A DNA stretch of 64,000 nucleotides from Thalassobacillus devorans (GTDB lineage: Bacteria > Bacillota > Bacilli > Bacillales > Halobacillaceae). Position 1 is the stretch's first letter. Each line of letters starts with the position of its first letter. Position numbers and translations under genes: made by a program. Positions 25,787 to 33,606 of this stretch are shown one piece after another. The DNA is taken from contig NZ_JAASRY010000001.1 of NCBI RefSeq assembly GCF_011761345.1, positions 186,001 to 250,000 on the forward strand, given 5' to 3'. The notes beneath the pieces are model-generated. The model was given only the letters and a program-made list of their open reading frames with translations. It was not told the DNA's origin and did no database searches.

Positions 25787-25816
25787 AAACGAGCCGGTTA
25801 AAAGCCGGCTCGTTTA
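25787..25816. terminator. Hairpin, probably bidirectional terminator
   Basis: AAACGAGCCGG and CCGGCTCGTTT form an 11-bp stem over a TTAAAAG loop. A-rich on one side and T-rich on the other. Confidence 0.7.
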
Positions 25817-25841
25817 TCATTCAAAAAACTTCTGCCAAACC

Positions 25842-26093
25842 CTATTCCTCTTTATGTTTTTCCCGTTTTTCATCTTCCCTTTTTTCCACCACATGGATAA
25901 ACGGTTTTACCTTGGAGATCTTCAGGACAATGTACGTCAAAACCATATAGAGGGCACTTACCCTTCCGTTCCGAGGGTTAGAAGTATCTGCATCCAGCCA
26001 TTCTGGGTAAAACCCTTCGGGTACTACGGCATCATGAGTATATATAGGTGTGGTAGTATCTAATAAAACTGAAGAGAAAATATGGAAATGTTT
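25842..26093 (-). pseudogene. C-terminal fragment of an unidentified membrane protein
   Basis: An open frame on the minus strand of about 80 codons with no start codon in its first two thirds, bounded upstream by a stop. It reads VVPEGFYPEWLDADTSNPR, a hydrophobic segment ALYMVLTYIVLKIS, and a charged tail VVEKREDEKREKHKEE, then TAG at 25842. The composition is coding-like, so it may be the 3' end of a decayed transporter or other membrane protein. The source family is not recognised. Chance open frame remains possible. Confidence 0.35.
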
Positions 26094-26264
26094 TCATATA
26101 AAAACTTCATAAGACACCTTTATTATCCATTTTCTGAATCAGATTGAAGGAAAGTATATATTTTTTATATAAAAATCAAACGACAAAAAACTGCCAAGAA
26201 TACTGTTAATGCACCAATTCAACGTGTGAAAAGCCTTTCAAGATAAACAATTTTCTAAATATTG
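26094..26264. other. AT-rich region upstream of the ECF promoter
   Basis: No gene, hairpin or repeat seen; it contains long A/T runs that could act as UP elements for the promoter at 26265. Confidence 0.4.
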
Positions 26265-26293
26265 TTGAAATTATTGAGTAGTCTATGTATAAT
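26265..26293 (+). promoter_or_regulatory. Sigma-A promoter of the ECF/nucleoside operon
   Basis: TTGAAA (26265-26270), exact 17-bp spacer, TATAAT (26288-26293). A LacI-type palindrome begins eight bases downstream. Confidence 0.75.
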
Positions 26294-26300
26294 TTATTTT

Positions 26301-26358
26301 AAGAAAGCGTTTTCTTCATTTGTATGCAACTCCATTCAGCCAAATGTGGAAACGTTTT
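26301..26358. promoter_or_regulatory. Two LacI-type operator palindromes
   Basis: AAGAAAGCGTTTTCTT at 26301-26316 and TGGAAACGTTTTTA near 26347-26360 share the AAnCGTTT core with sites at 28053, 28169 and 28229. Being just downstream of the promoter, they should act as a roadblock or block initiation. Confidence 0.6.
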
Positions 26359-26447
26359 TACATTGGATGTGTTGATAGCTAATTTAAAGGGGGTGGAACC
26401 AGCAACCGTCGTTGATCGCATGGCTAATTAAAAAGGAGGTATGTGAA

Positions 26448-27071
26448 TTGAATATGATGAAGAAGAACTCTAGTTTCGTAGTAGCAATGATCCCGGCTGG
26501 GATTGCATTGAACTGGGTCGCAAACTCTATTGTCGAAATGTTAAAGCTACCGTTGTTTCTGAATAATATTGGTACTGTTTTAAATGCAATTGTTCTTGGT
26601 CCATTGTGGGGCGGAGCTACCGCGCTTATGACAAACGTCATCCTGGCACTGATTGTTCGTTGGACATACATTCCATTTGCGTTAGTAGGAATACTCGTCG
26701 CCTTCTTATCCTATTTCTTTTATAAGAAAGGCTGGTTTAAGAAAGGGTGGAAAGTTGTCGTTTCCGGCGCGTTTACAGGGATTGTCGCATCAGCATTAGC
26801 AACCGTTGTATCCGTTTATGTTTTCGGCGGATTTTCTGGACATACTGTCGATGTATTGACTGCTGGTCTGATAGCATCTGGACAACAAATTTTCAACGCT
26901 GCATTTATCGCCAATATTCCTGGCACTGTAGCTGACAAAGTACTTACATTCTGGATCGTCTGGATGATTCTGAAAATATTCCCGGTCCGCTTCCTGCCAA
27001 ATGCGAAAGACATTCGCGAGAAGATTGGCATGGGAAAGAAAAATAATAGTGGAAAGAAGATTTCCGCATAA
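26448..27071 (+). CDS. ECF transporter S (substrate-binding) component
   Basis: A 207-residue integral membrane protein with about six helices and a basic tail (KDIREKIGMGKKNNSGKK). Segments such as LFLNNIGTVLNAIVLGPLWGG and FALVGILVAFLSYFFY are typical of S components, whose N-terminal helix contacts the T subunit. It binds the imported compound. TTG at 26448 is chosen because AAAGGAGG lies eight bases before it. It heads the LacI-controlled block whose other genes are EcfT and two EcfA plus nucleoside-cleaving enzymes, so the ligand is likely a nucleoside. Specific S family not recognised. Confidence 0.75.
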   Translation: MNMMKKNSSFVVAMIPAGIALNWVANSIVEMLKLPLFLNNIGTVLNAIVLGPLWGGATALMTNVILALIVRWTYIPFALVGILVAFLSYFFYKKGWFKKGWKVVVSGAFTGIVASALATVVSVYVFGGFSGHTVDVLTAGLIASGQQIFNAAFIANIPGTVADKVLTFWIVWMILKIFPVRFLPNAKDIREKIGMGKKNNSGKKISA

Positions 27072-27250
27072 AAAAAGAACATCAAATCAACATACTAATT
27101 GTGGGAGTAGTTGATTGATGCTCTAAATTGCTTATCTATTATTCTATTAGATACTGAATGGAAATTCAATGAATTGAACTTACCCTGGTATGGTAGGGGG
27201 ATAGAAAAGACAAACATCCCTCTACCAATACTATGAAGGAGCGATGTGTA

Positions 27251-28033
27251 ATGAAGTTTGTCCGTTTTAAAGCAGACAGTGAATACCATATAAAACAAGG
27301 CATCCTGACAGATGAAGGTGTAAAAGAAATTAGTGGAGATATCTTTCATAACTGGGAGTTTACCGGTGAGGTTTTCTCGAAAGACACCGTTCAATTGGGT
27401 GCACCGCTTGCACCTAACCAAATCATCGGGATTGGTGCCAACTTTGTAGCTAATGAGGAAGATTTGCCGGATAAAGGTCCTGACATGCCAGTCTTTTTCT
27501 TTAAGCCAAACTCTTCTGTAATCGGACCGGAAGAAGAAATCAAATTGCCTGCAACTATAGAAAAAGCGAAGTTTGAATCGGAGCTGGCAGTTGTTATTGG
27601 GAAGGAAGCTTCCGGAATCAAGGAAGAGGAAGTGTTCGATTATGTATTTGGTTATACAGTCGGTAATGATGTAACCGCGCCGACGTATTTCCATGAGGAT
27701 GGCCACTGGACATTAGGGAAATCATTCGACACGTTCACGCCGCTTGGCCCAGTTATTGAGACAGAGTTCGATGCATTGGAGGCTCGTGTCGAAGCTGTTC
27801 ATAACGGTGAGAAAAAGCAGGACAGCCCGACTTCTTTGATGATTGTTTCAATCCAGCGTATGATTGCTTATTTAAGTAATGTCATGACCCTTCATCCTGG
27901 TGATGTGATTCTAACCGGGAGTCCAGTGGGGGCGGAATTTCTGAAAGGAAATGACGAAATTGCATGTACCATAGAAGGTATTGGTACGCTTAAGAATAAA
28001 GTGATCAAAGTACAACAAGCTTCTGTCGTCTAA
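27251..28033 (+). CDS. Fumarylacetoacetate hydrolase (FAH) family enzyme
   Basis: A 260-residue FAH-fold enzyme. The metal site motif is intact: KFESELAVVIGKEA (about 105) holds two Glu, and DVTAPTYFHEDGHWTLGKSFDTFTPLGP (in pieces: GNDVTAPTYF, LGKSFDTFTPLGP; about 140-165) holds the Asp and Lys. The C-terminus has GDVILTGSPVGAEFLK, the binding loop. Members cleave C-C bonds of acylpyruvates or decarboxylate oxaloacetate. AAGGAG precedes ATG 27251. Why it sits between an ECF S component and the LacI regulator of a nucleoside operon is unclear; it may process the imported ligand's sugar-derived product. Family certain, role unknown. Confidence 0.82.
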   Translation: MKFVRFKADSEYHIKQGILTDEGVKEISGDIFHNWEFTGEVFSKDTVQLGAPLAPNQIIGIGANFVANEEDLPDKGPDMPVFFFKPNSSVIGPEEEIKLPATIEKAKFESELAVVIGKEASGIKEEEVFDYVFGYTVGNDVTAPTYFHEDGHWTLGKSFDTFTPLGPVIETEFDALEARVEAVHNGEKKQDSPTSLMIVSIQRMIAYLSNVMTLHPGDVILTGSPVGAEFLKGNDEIACTIEGIGTLKNKVIKVQQASVV

Positions 28034-28052
28034 CACTCATTTATGGTTATAT

Positions 28053-28064
28053 AAAAACGTTTCC
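28053..28064. promoter_or_regulatory. LacI-type operator half/whole site
   Basis: AAAACGTTTCCA just after the FAH gene repeats the core of the operators at 26301-26358 and 28229. Confidence 0.5.
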
Positions 28065-28129
28065 ACACCCTTCCTTTGGCTAATAGAAAATAATTAATGG
28101 AAATCATAATAAAAATTTTCAGAAAATTA

Positions 28130-28180
28130 TTGAATCATTTGCCTATTAGCCGTATAATAAACCGTAAGTAAACGTTTTCA
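28130..28180 (+). promoter_or_regulatory. Promoter and operator of the LacI gene
   Basis: TTGAAT (28130-28135), 17-bp spacer, TATAAT (28153-28158), followed by the palindrome TAAACGTTTTCA at 28169-28180. Confidence 0.7.
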
Positions 28181-28228
28181 ACTAAGGCGTAAAAAAGATA
28201 AAAGAGAGCTTTCTATTTATGCATATAA

Positions 28229-28240
28229 GGAAACGTTTCC
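28229..28240. promoter_or_regulatory. Perfect LacI operator GGAAACGTTTCC
   Basis: A 12-bp perfect palindrome with the canonical central CG of LacI/CcpA-type sites. It lies between the promoter and the chosen start of the LacI gene, and inside the longer frame that begins at 28219, arguing for the later GTG start and for autoregulation. Confidence 0.65.
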
Positions 28241-28266
28241 ACAAATTATTTGGGGAAGTGAAAAAT

Positions 28267-29292
28267 GTGGAAAAGACAGTGACGATCAAAGATGTTGCTC
28301 GGAAGGCGAACGTATCAATTTCAACCGTCTCCCGAGTATTAAATAACAGTGGTTATACCAGTGCAAGTGTGAAAGAGAAAGTAAACAAAGCGGTGGATGA
28401 ATTGAAATTCCAAAAAAACATGGTGGCAACCGCGATGATCAAGAAACAGACATCGACCTTCGGATTAATCATACCTGACATTAAAAACATATTTTACGGA
28501 GAGCTGACGAGGGCAATTGAAGACAAAGCCCATCAGCACGGGTTCAATGTCATTCTTTGCAATACCGATAATAATCTCGAAAAAGAAAAAGAGTACCTGA
28601 ACTTCCTGCTCAGGAAAGGAATCGACGGAATCATCTTCTCTACACCGGAAATTAACGACAGGAACATCCGGGAAGTGATGAAATCGAGACCGGATCTTCC
28701 AATGGTCATCCTTGGGAGTAAAGTTCAGAATGTCAGGCTTGATGAAGTGTTAGTAGATAACTTCGATGGCGGTTATACAGCAACAGAGCATTTGATCGAC
28801 CTGGGTCATGAAAGAATAGGATACATTGGTGGTCAACAGGATTCCTATGCTACACTTGAACGCTTGAAAGGGTTCAAGGCTGCACTGGAAGAAAGGGGAC
28901 TCCCACTTGATAAGAAACATATCAAGCTGGATGAGTTTAAAATTCACAGTGGATATGAAAAAGGAAAAGAGATACTTGCAAAGAAGGATCGGCCGACGGC
29001 AATTTTTGCAGGTAACGACGCAATTGCTGTAGGTGTTTATAAAGCGGCTCGTGAGGTGGGGTTGAAAATCCCGGAAGATCTATCTGTGATTGGATTTGAT
29101 GATTCCCAATTCGCAGAGATTGTCGATCCGGGTTTGACAACGATTCGAACGCCAATTGCTGAAATGGGAGAAAAAACGGTGGAGCTGGCTGTTCAAATCA
29201 TTAAGGAGAACAAGAATTTTAAAGAAAGCATTATGTTCCCGCCAACATTGGTGGAACGTGCATCGACTGCCAGTATCAAGAAGGTTCATTAA
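28267..29292 (+). CDS. LacI-family regulator of the nucleoside operon
   Basis: A 341-residue repressor. HTH at about 4-45 (TIKDVARKANVSISTVSRVL), then a periplasmic-binding-protein-like ligand domain (FGLIIPDIKNIFYGELTRAI onward) with typical AIFAGNDAIAVGVYKAAREV and LTTIRTPIAEMG. The GTG at 28267 is preferred over ATG 28219 because GGGGAAGTG lies before it and an operator sits between. It lies inside the operon and faces GGAAACGTTTCC-type sites, so it should control the whole block, with a nucleoside or sugar phosphate as likely effector. Confidence 0.85.
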   Translation: MEKTVTIKDVARKANVSISTVSRVLNNSGYTSASVKEKVNKAVDELKFQKNMVATAMIKKQTSTFGLIIPDIKNIFYGELTRAIEDKAHQHGFNVILCNTDNNLEKEKEYLNFLLRKGIDGIIFSTPEINDRNIREVMKSRPDLPMVILGSKVQNVRLDEVLVDNFDGGYTATEHLIDLGHERIGYIGGQQDSYATLERLKGFKAALEERGLPLDKKHIKLDEFKIHSGYEKGKEILAKKDRPTAIFAGNDAIAVGVYKAAREVGLKIPEDLSVIGFDDSQFAEIVDPGLTTIRTPIAEMGEKTVELAVQIIKENKNFKESIMFPPTLVERASTASIKKVH

Positions 29293-29328
29293 GCAATCAC
29301 ACGCAACAAGGCAAAAGGAGGAAAACAT

Positions 29329-30222
29329 ATGAATAGTTTGTACATGCCGAAAGATAGTCTGATTCATAGCCTGGATCCACGGACGAAGATGTTGTTTGTT
29401 GTATTTGTTGTCGCAAGTTCGTTCATCCTTAATGATCCTGCTTTACAGCTTGTTTTTCTGGTAGCACTGTTTCCATTGGTAGTCATGGCGAAAGTGGTGA
29501 AACCCTATCTCATCTCGATTCAGTTTTTACTGCTGTTTGCCGTATTGATCATGACAGTCCATGGCATCTATAACCCGATAGGAGTCACTCCGGTTTTTGA
29601 AATATTCGGCGGCCTGACATTTAAATATGAATCGATGGTCTACGCATCGGTCATGTCCTTCCGTATTCTGGTTATCGGTACCGCCGCCGTGTTATTCGTC
29701 ATGACAACTCACCCATCCGATATGGCGTCTGCACTTGTCAAGTGGAAAGTCCCACATTCGTTCGCGTTCATATTATTATCTACCTTTCAGATCATTCCTA
29801 TCATTGCCAGGGAAGCCAAAATCGTCATGGAAGCCCAGCAGGCAAGGTGTCTGGATGTGAAAGGGAGCCTCATCCAACGTGTAAAAAACCTGGTTCCGAT
29901 GTTCGCCCCTCTTTTTATCATTACATTCATGAAAGTGCATCAGCTATCTTACGTTCTGGAATGCCGTGCCTTCAGTCGTAAGGGAGAGAAGACAAGTCTT
30001 CGCGAAACGAAAATAGGTTCACTCGACTATACCTTCCTATTAGGAATGCTTGGTGTCCTGGCCTTTGAAATCTATCTGAAATTATTCATGATGGGCTCGC
30101 TGCACCTTACGACTGACGCTTTACTTACGTACTCATTGTTTGGAACATGGATCGTATTTGGGTTTATGATTATCAAGTTTGTGGTGAAACAATTTCAGGG
30201 AAAGATCGGAGGGGCTAACTGA
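29329..30222 (+). CDS. ecfT: ECF transporter T (transmembrane coupling) component
   Basis: A 297-residue membrane protein with about six helices (LFVVFVVASSFILN, LISIQFLLLFAVLIMTVHG, LLGMLGVLAFEIYLKLF). The two cytosolic coupling helices contain the Ala-Arg-x motifs as QQARCLDVKG and LECRAFSRKG, here Cys or Phe replacing the more usual Gly. It joins the two ATPases to the S component. AAAAGGAGG precedes the ATG, and it overlaps ecfA by one base. Confidence 0.85.
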   Translation: MNSLYMPKDSLIHSLDPRTKMLFVVFVVASSFILNDPALQLVFLVALFPLVVMAKVVKPYLISIQFLLLFAVLIMTVHGIYNPIGVTPVFEIFGGLTFKYESMVYASVMSFRILVIGTAAVLFVMTTHPSDMASALVKWKVPHSFAFILLSTFQIIPIIAREAKIVMEAQQARCLDVKGSLIQRVKNLVPMFAPLFIITFMKVHQLSYVLECRAFSRKGEKTSLRETKIGSLDYTFLLGMLGVLAFEIYLKLFMMGSLHLTTDALLTYSLFGTWIVFGFMIIKFVVKQFQGKIGGAN

Positions 30223-31070
30223 TGGCGTCAAAAGCAATTGAAGTAAACAATCTGACCTTCAGCTATCCAGACACAGATGAGCCGGTACTGAAAGATATCA
30301 ATTTTTCCATCAACCATGGCGAAATTCTCGGTATTATCGGACCAACAGGAGCAGGGAAATCAACGCTCGCCATGTGTGTGAATGGACTGGTACCGCAAGT
30401 CATCAATGGCGAAATGGAAGGGACGGTCAAAGTGAATGGTTCCGAGGTGAGCGGAAGTTCGGTTGCCAAAATGTCGGAGGATGTCGGCTTCGTCTTCCAG
30501 GAACCGGAGAACCAATTGAGTCAGATGACAATCGAAGAAGAAATAGCATTCGGGATGGGGAATCTCGGTGTACCAAGAGATGAGATGCTTGGCAGGATCA
30601 CGGACGCTCTGGATCAGGTCGGTTTGACCGGTTTTGAAAAAAGAAGCCCACTGGCTTTATCAGGCGGACAGCAGCAAAGGCTTGCAATTGCTGCCGTGCT
30701 GGCAATGCGACCGTCGATCATGATTATGGATGAGCCGACTTCGATGCTTGATCCGAAAGGAAAGAATGAAGTATACGACGTTCTGAAAAACCTGAAGGAT
30801 TATGGGATGACAGGCATCATCATCGACCATGAAGTAGAGCGAATCGCAGCATACTGCGACAAGGTCCTTGTTTTGCATGAAGGAGAAGTTCAAATGTTCG
30901 CTCCTTCGGATGAAGTATTTACGAATATCGGGCAATTGCATGAACTGACGCTGAATGCTCCTCAAGTTACGGAGTTTCTGGACAGCTATAATCAGGCTTT
31001 TGGCAAGGATGTAAAGTTGTCTACGACATTAGAAGAATCAGTTGACAATTTTGAAAGCGCATGCAAATAA
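30222..31070 (+). CDS. ecfA1: ECF transporter ATPase EcfA1
   Basis: A 282-residue ABC ATPase. Walker A GPTGAGKST (about 38), Q-loop QEPENQLSQMTIEEEIAF, signature LSGGQQQR (about 143), Walker B IMIMDEPTSMLD (about 167), H-loop IIDHEV. All ATPase motifs are intact. Signature type and the neighbouring T component identify it as an ECF ATPase. Pairs with the second ATPase gene; ends 19 bp before the chosen start of that gene. Confidence 0.88.
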   Translation: MASKAIEVNNLTFSYPDTDEPVLKDINFSINHGEILGIIGPTGAGKSTLAMCVNGLVPQVINGEMEGTVKVNGSEVSGSSVAKMSEDVGFVFQEPENQLSQMTIEEEIAFGMGNLGVPRDEMLGRITDALDQVGLTGFEKRSPLALSGGQQQRLAIAAVLAMRPSIMIMDEPTSMLDPKGKNEVYDVLKNLKDYGMTGIIIDHEVERIAAYCDKVLVLHEGEVQMFAPSDEVFTNIGQLHELTLNAPQVTEFLDSYNQAFGKDVKLSTTLEESVDNFESACK

Positions 31071-31089
31071 ACACATGGAGGTGAAGCGA

Positions 31090-31938
31090 GTGGAACCATA
31101 TATCTCAGTGAAAAATGTCTCTCATAAGTACCCGAATGGAGTGACTGCCATCAAAGATATCAACCTCGACATCCACGAAGGAGAAGTGGTCGCTATCCTA
31201 GGCAGTAACGGATCCGGCAAAACAACGCTCGTCAAGCATTTCAATGGCCTGCTCAAACCAACCAAAGGTGAGATTACGGTAGGTACGATGAATACTAAAA
31301 AAGAGAGGATTTCGAAACTTTCGAGTCAGGTCGGGTATGTGTTCCAGAATCCCAATCACCAGACATTCCTCCCGTCTGTCAGGCAAGAATTGGCTTACGG
31401 CTGTAAAAACCTGAAGATGGTGGATGAGGATATTGAAACACGTGTCCAAAAGGCGATCGACCTCTTTCAACTGGAAGACCGATTGGATGATAACCCATTT
31501 GATTTGAACTCGAGCCAGCGGAAAGAAGTGGCAATGGCGTCAATCATGGCGGTATCACCGAAAGTAATCGTTCTGGACGAGCCGACAACCGGACAGGATC
31601 ATAAAGGGTGTAAGCGGGTGCTGGAACTTGTACGGATGTTTAAGAGAGAAGGGCATATCGTCGTACTCATCACCCACGACATGCACTTGATCGGTGAACT
31701 GAATTGTCGGACGGTCGTCATGAATCAAAGTGAGAAAATCGCAGATGACCACGCAAGTGTTGTGTTTTCTAATAAAGGGATCATGGAGGAAGCCGGATTG
31801 CAGCCACCTCAAATAACCCAGTTTGCCAATCAAATTACCAGATTTGATGAAACGAAAACCTATTTGACCGTCGAATCAATTATTGAATGGATGAAAGCGA
31901 ATAAAGAGGAGGATGTAAAAGTTGGCACAGGATCTTAA
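31090..31938 (+). CDS. ecfA2: ECF transporter ATPase EcfA2 with degenerate signature motif
   Basis: A 282-residue ABC ATPase. Walker A GSNGSGKTT (about 37) and Walker B VIVLDEPTTG (about 160) are intact, but the signature reads LNSSQRKE instead of LSGGQ, so one of the two composite ATP sites (the one formed by EcfA1's Walker A and this signature) may be weak. GTG at 31090 is preferred: GGAGGTG is six bases upstream. The last codons overlap the nucleoside phosphorylase gene start (TTG 31922). Confidence 0.85.
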   Translation: MEPYISVKNVSHKYPNGVTAIKDINLDIHEGEVVAILGSNGSGKTTLVKHFNGLLKPTKGEITVGTMNTKKERISKLSSQVGYVFQNPNHQTFLPSVRQELAYGCKNLKMVDEDIETRVQKAIDLFQLEDRLDDNPFDLNSSQRKEVAMASIMAVSPKVIVLDEPTTGQDHKGCKRVLELVRMFKREGHIVVLITHDMHLIGELNCRTVVMNQSEKIADDHASVVFSNKGIMEEAGLQPPQITQFANQITRFDETKTYLTVESIIEWMKANKEEDVKVGTGS

Positions 31939-32785
31939 ATGGAAAGCTAAAGCAGATCGACCAGAAAACGCGGATCAATCACAATACCATATTCGCTGCC
32001 GCCCGGGGGATGTAGAAAAATACGTATTACTTCCGGGTGACCCGGAGCGAGTCGGACAAATGGCGGCGTTATGGGAAGAAAAACGACATGTCGCCACCTA
32101 TCGGGAGCATGTGACCTATACCGGGAAAGTCGGTGGCGTTGGCATCTCAGCTTGTTCGACAGGGGCAGGCGGGCCTTCAACCGCAAGTGCATTAGAAGAA
32201 CTCGCCGAAATTGGCGCCGAGACTTTCATTCGCGTCGGGACTTGCGGGGCCATGCAGGAAAACATCGAACCAGGGGACTTGATTATCTGTGCCGGAGCGG
32301 TCCGTTATGACGGGACGAGCGACCAGTACGTCGATCATAAGTATCCTGCTATCGCGAACCAGGAAGTCGTCATGGCACTGATCGAAGCGGCAGAGCGTAT
32401 CGGGGCAACTTATCACGTCGGAATCGGATATACCGCAGCATCCTTCTTCTGCGGGCAGGGCAGACCTGGGTTTAACAACTACAGGCAGAGCTGGATGGAG
32501 ACCATCATGGAAGATATGCAAAAAGCCGGCGTTTTGAATTTTGAGATGGAAGCATCCACGGTGTTGACACTGAGCAGCCTGTTCAACTTGAGAGCCGGGG
32601 CTGTATTTACCGCAGTAGCCAACCGGGTGAAAGATGAATTTGAATATAAAGGGGAAGGCGTAGCCCAATCGATCGCTGTTGCTACAGAGGCGACAAAGAT
32701 TCTCAACGAGTGGGATGAATTGAAAAAGCGCTCAGGAAAACCTTACTTTTTCCCATCATTATTATTACAGCAAGCCCAAAAATAG
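31922..32785 (+). CDS. Nucleoside phosphorylase, uridine-phosphorylase type
   Basis: An NP-I family phosphorylase (287 residues) that splits nucleosides with phosphate. LLPGDPERVGQM (about 38, phosphate loop), IRVGTCGAM (about 102), FFCGQGRPGF (about 177, GQxR pair that recognises uracil in uridine phosphorylases) and NFEMEAS (about 207, ribose-binding Met-Glu) are seen. TTG start at 31922 with GAGGAGG before it; overlaps ecfA2 by 17 bp. Product is a (5-deoxy)ribose 1-phosphate, which the isomerase and aldolase genes downstream can use. Confidence 0.82.
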   Translation: MAQDLKWKAKADRPENADQSQYHIRCRPGDVEKYVLLPGDPERVGQMAALWEEKRHVATYREHVTYTGKVGGVGISACSTGAGGPSTASALEELAEIGAETFIRVGTCGAMQENIEPGDLIICAGAVRYDGTSDQYVDHKYPAIANQEVVMALIEAAERIGATYHVGIGYTAASFFCGQGRPGFNNYRQSWMETIMEDMQKAGVLNFEMEASTVLTLSSLFNLRAGAVFTAVANRVKDEFEYKGEGVAQSIAVATEATKILNEWDELKKRSGKPYFFPSLLLQQAQK

Positions 32786-32803
32786 ATGACGAGGAGGAAT
32801 ACT

Positions 32804-33604
32804 ATGAAAATCGGTATTGTTGGAGGTACAGGGTTTTATAATTTAGTAGATGATATGAAAGAAAGAACGGTGACGACAGAATACGGGGATACCGTCGTTT
32901 ATGAAGGCGAGCATGCCGGAAAGGAAATCTACTTTTTGCCAAGGCATGGCAAGACACATGACAGCCTGGCCCATCAGATCAATTACCGTGCCAACATGAT
33001 GGCGCTGAAGCAGCTCGAAATTGATCATGTCATTGCGATGTGTGCGGTCGGATCCTTGAACCCCGAAATTCCAGTCGGGAAGCTGGCATTACTTGATCAG
33101 TTCTATGATGCTACGACTAACCGCGTTAATACTTATGATAAATACTCTGTAGAGATTACGCAGCCTTATTGCCCTGACCTTAACCAGACATTTAAGGAGG
33201 CCGCGGAAGCATTGGATATTGACCTGGTACCGAAAGCCAACTATGTCTGTGTCGATGGCCCGCGTTATGAAACAGCACTGGAAATTCAATTGTATAAGCA
33301 ATGGGGAATGGATGTCGTCGGTATGACAAATGCAACCGAAGCTATTTTAGCCCGTGAGCTTGGTCTGGCCTATGCTGTAGTTGTTATTTCTACTGATCTT
33401 GCGGCTGGTACAACGGATGTTCCACCTGATCTTGATACCCATAAAAATGTTGTGAAAGATAACCAGGAAAAAATCAAGGATCTATTCCTGAAAACAGTAG
33501 AACTGGCGACTGCTGACAAGCCGTCGATTGCCCATGAAGCATATGAACGGGCACTGGCAGCGCGAGCGGAAAAGCTTAAAAAAGCACAAGTAACAAACGC
33601 GTAG
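32804..33604 (+). CDS. MTAP/PNP-family nucleoside phosphorylase
   Basis: A purine-nucleoside phosphorylase of the S-methyl-5'-thioadenosine type (266 residues). IGIVGGTGFYNL at the N-terminus, FLPRHGKTH (about 44, phosphate), GPRYETALEIQLYKQWG (about 155) and VVGMTNATEAILAREL (about 174, ribose/base contact) are clear. The NATEA stretch and the Asp in STDLAAGTTDV differ from textbook MTAP (which has a TVPE-like motif and TDYD), so the preferred base may be hypoxanthine rather than adenine, fitting the deaminase encoded next. GAGGAGG precedes ATG 32804. Confidence 0.8.
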   Translation: MKIGIVGGTGFYNLVDDMKERTVTTEYGDTVVYEGEHAGKEIYFLPRHGKTHDSLAHQINYRANMMALKQLEIDHVIAMCAVGSLNPEIPVGKLALLDQFYDATTNRVNTYDKYSVEITQPYCPDLNQTFKEAAEALDIDLVPKANYVCVDGPRYETALEIQLYKQWGMDVVGMTNATEAILARELGLAYAVVVISTDLAAGTTDVPPDLDTHKNVVKDNQEKIKDLFLKTVELATADKPSIAHEAYERALAARAEKLKKAQVTNA

Positions 33605-33606
33605 GG

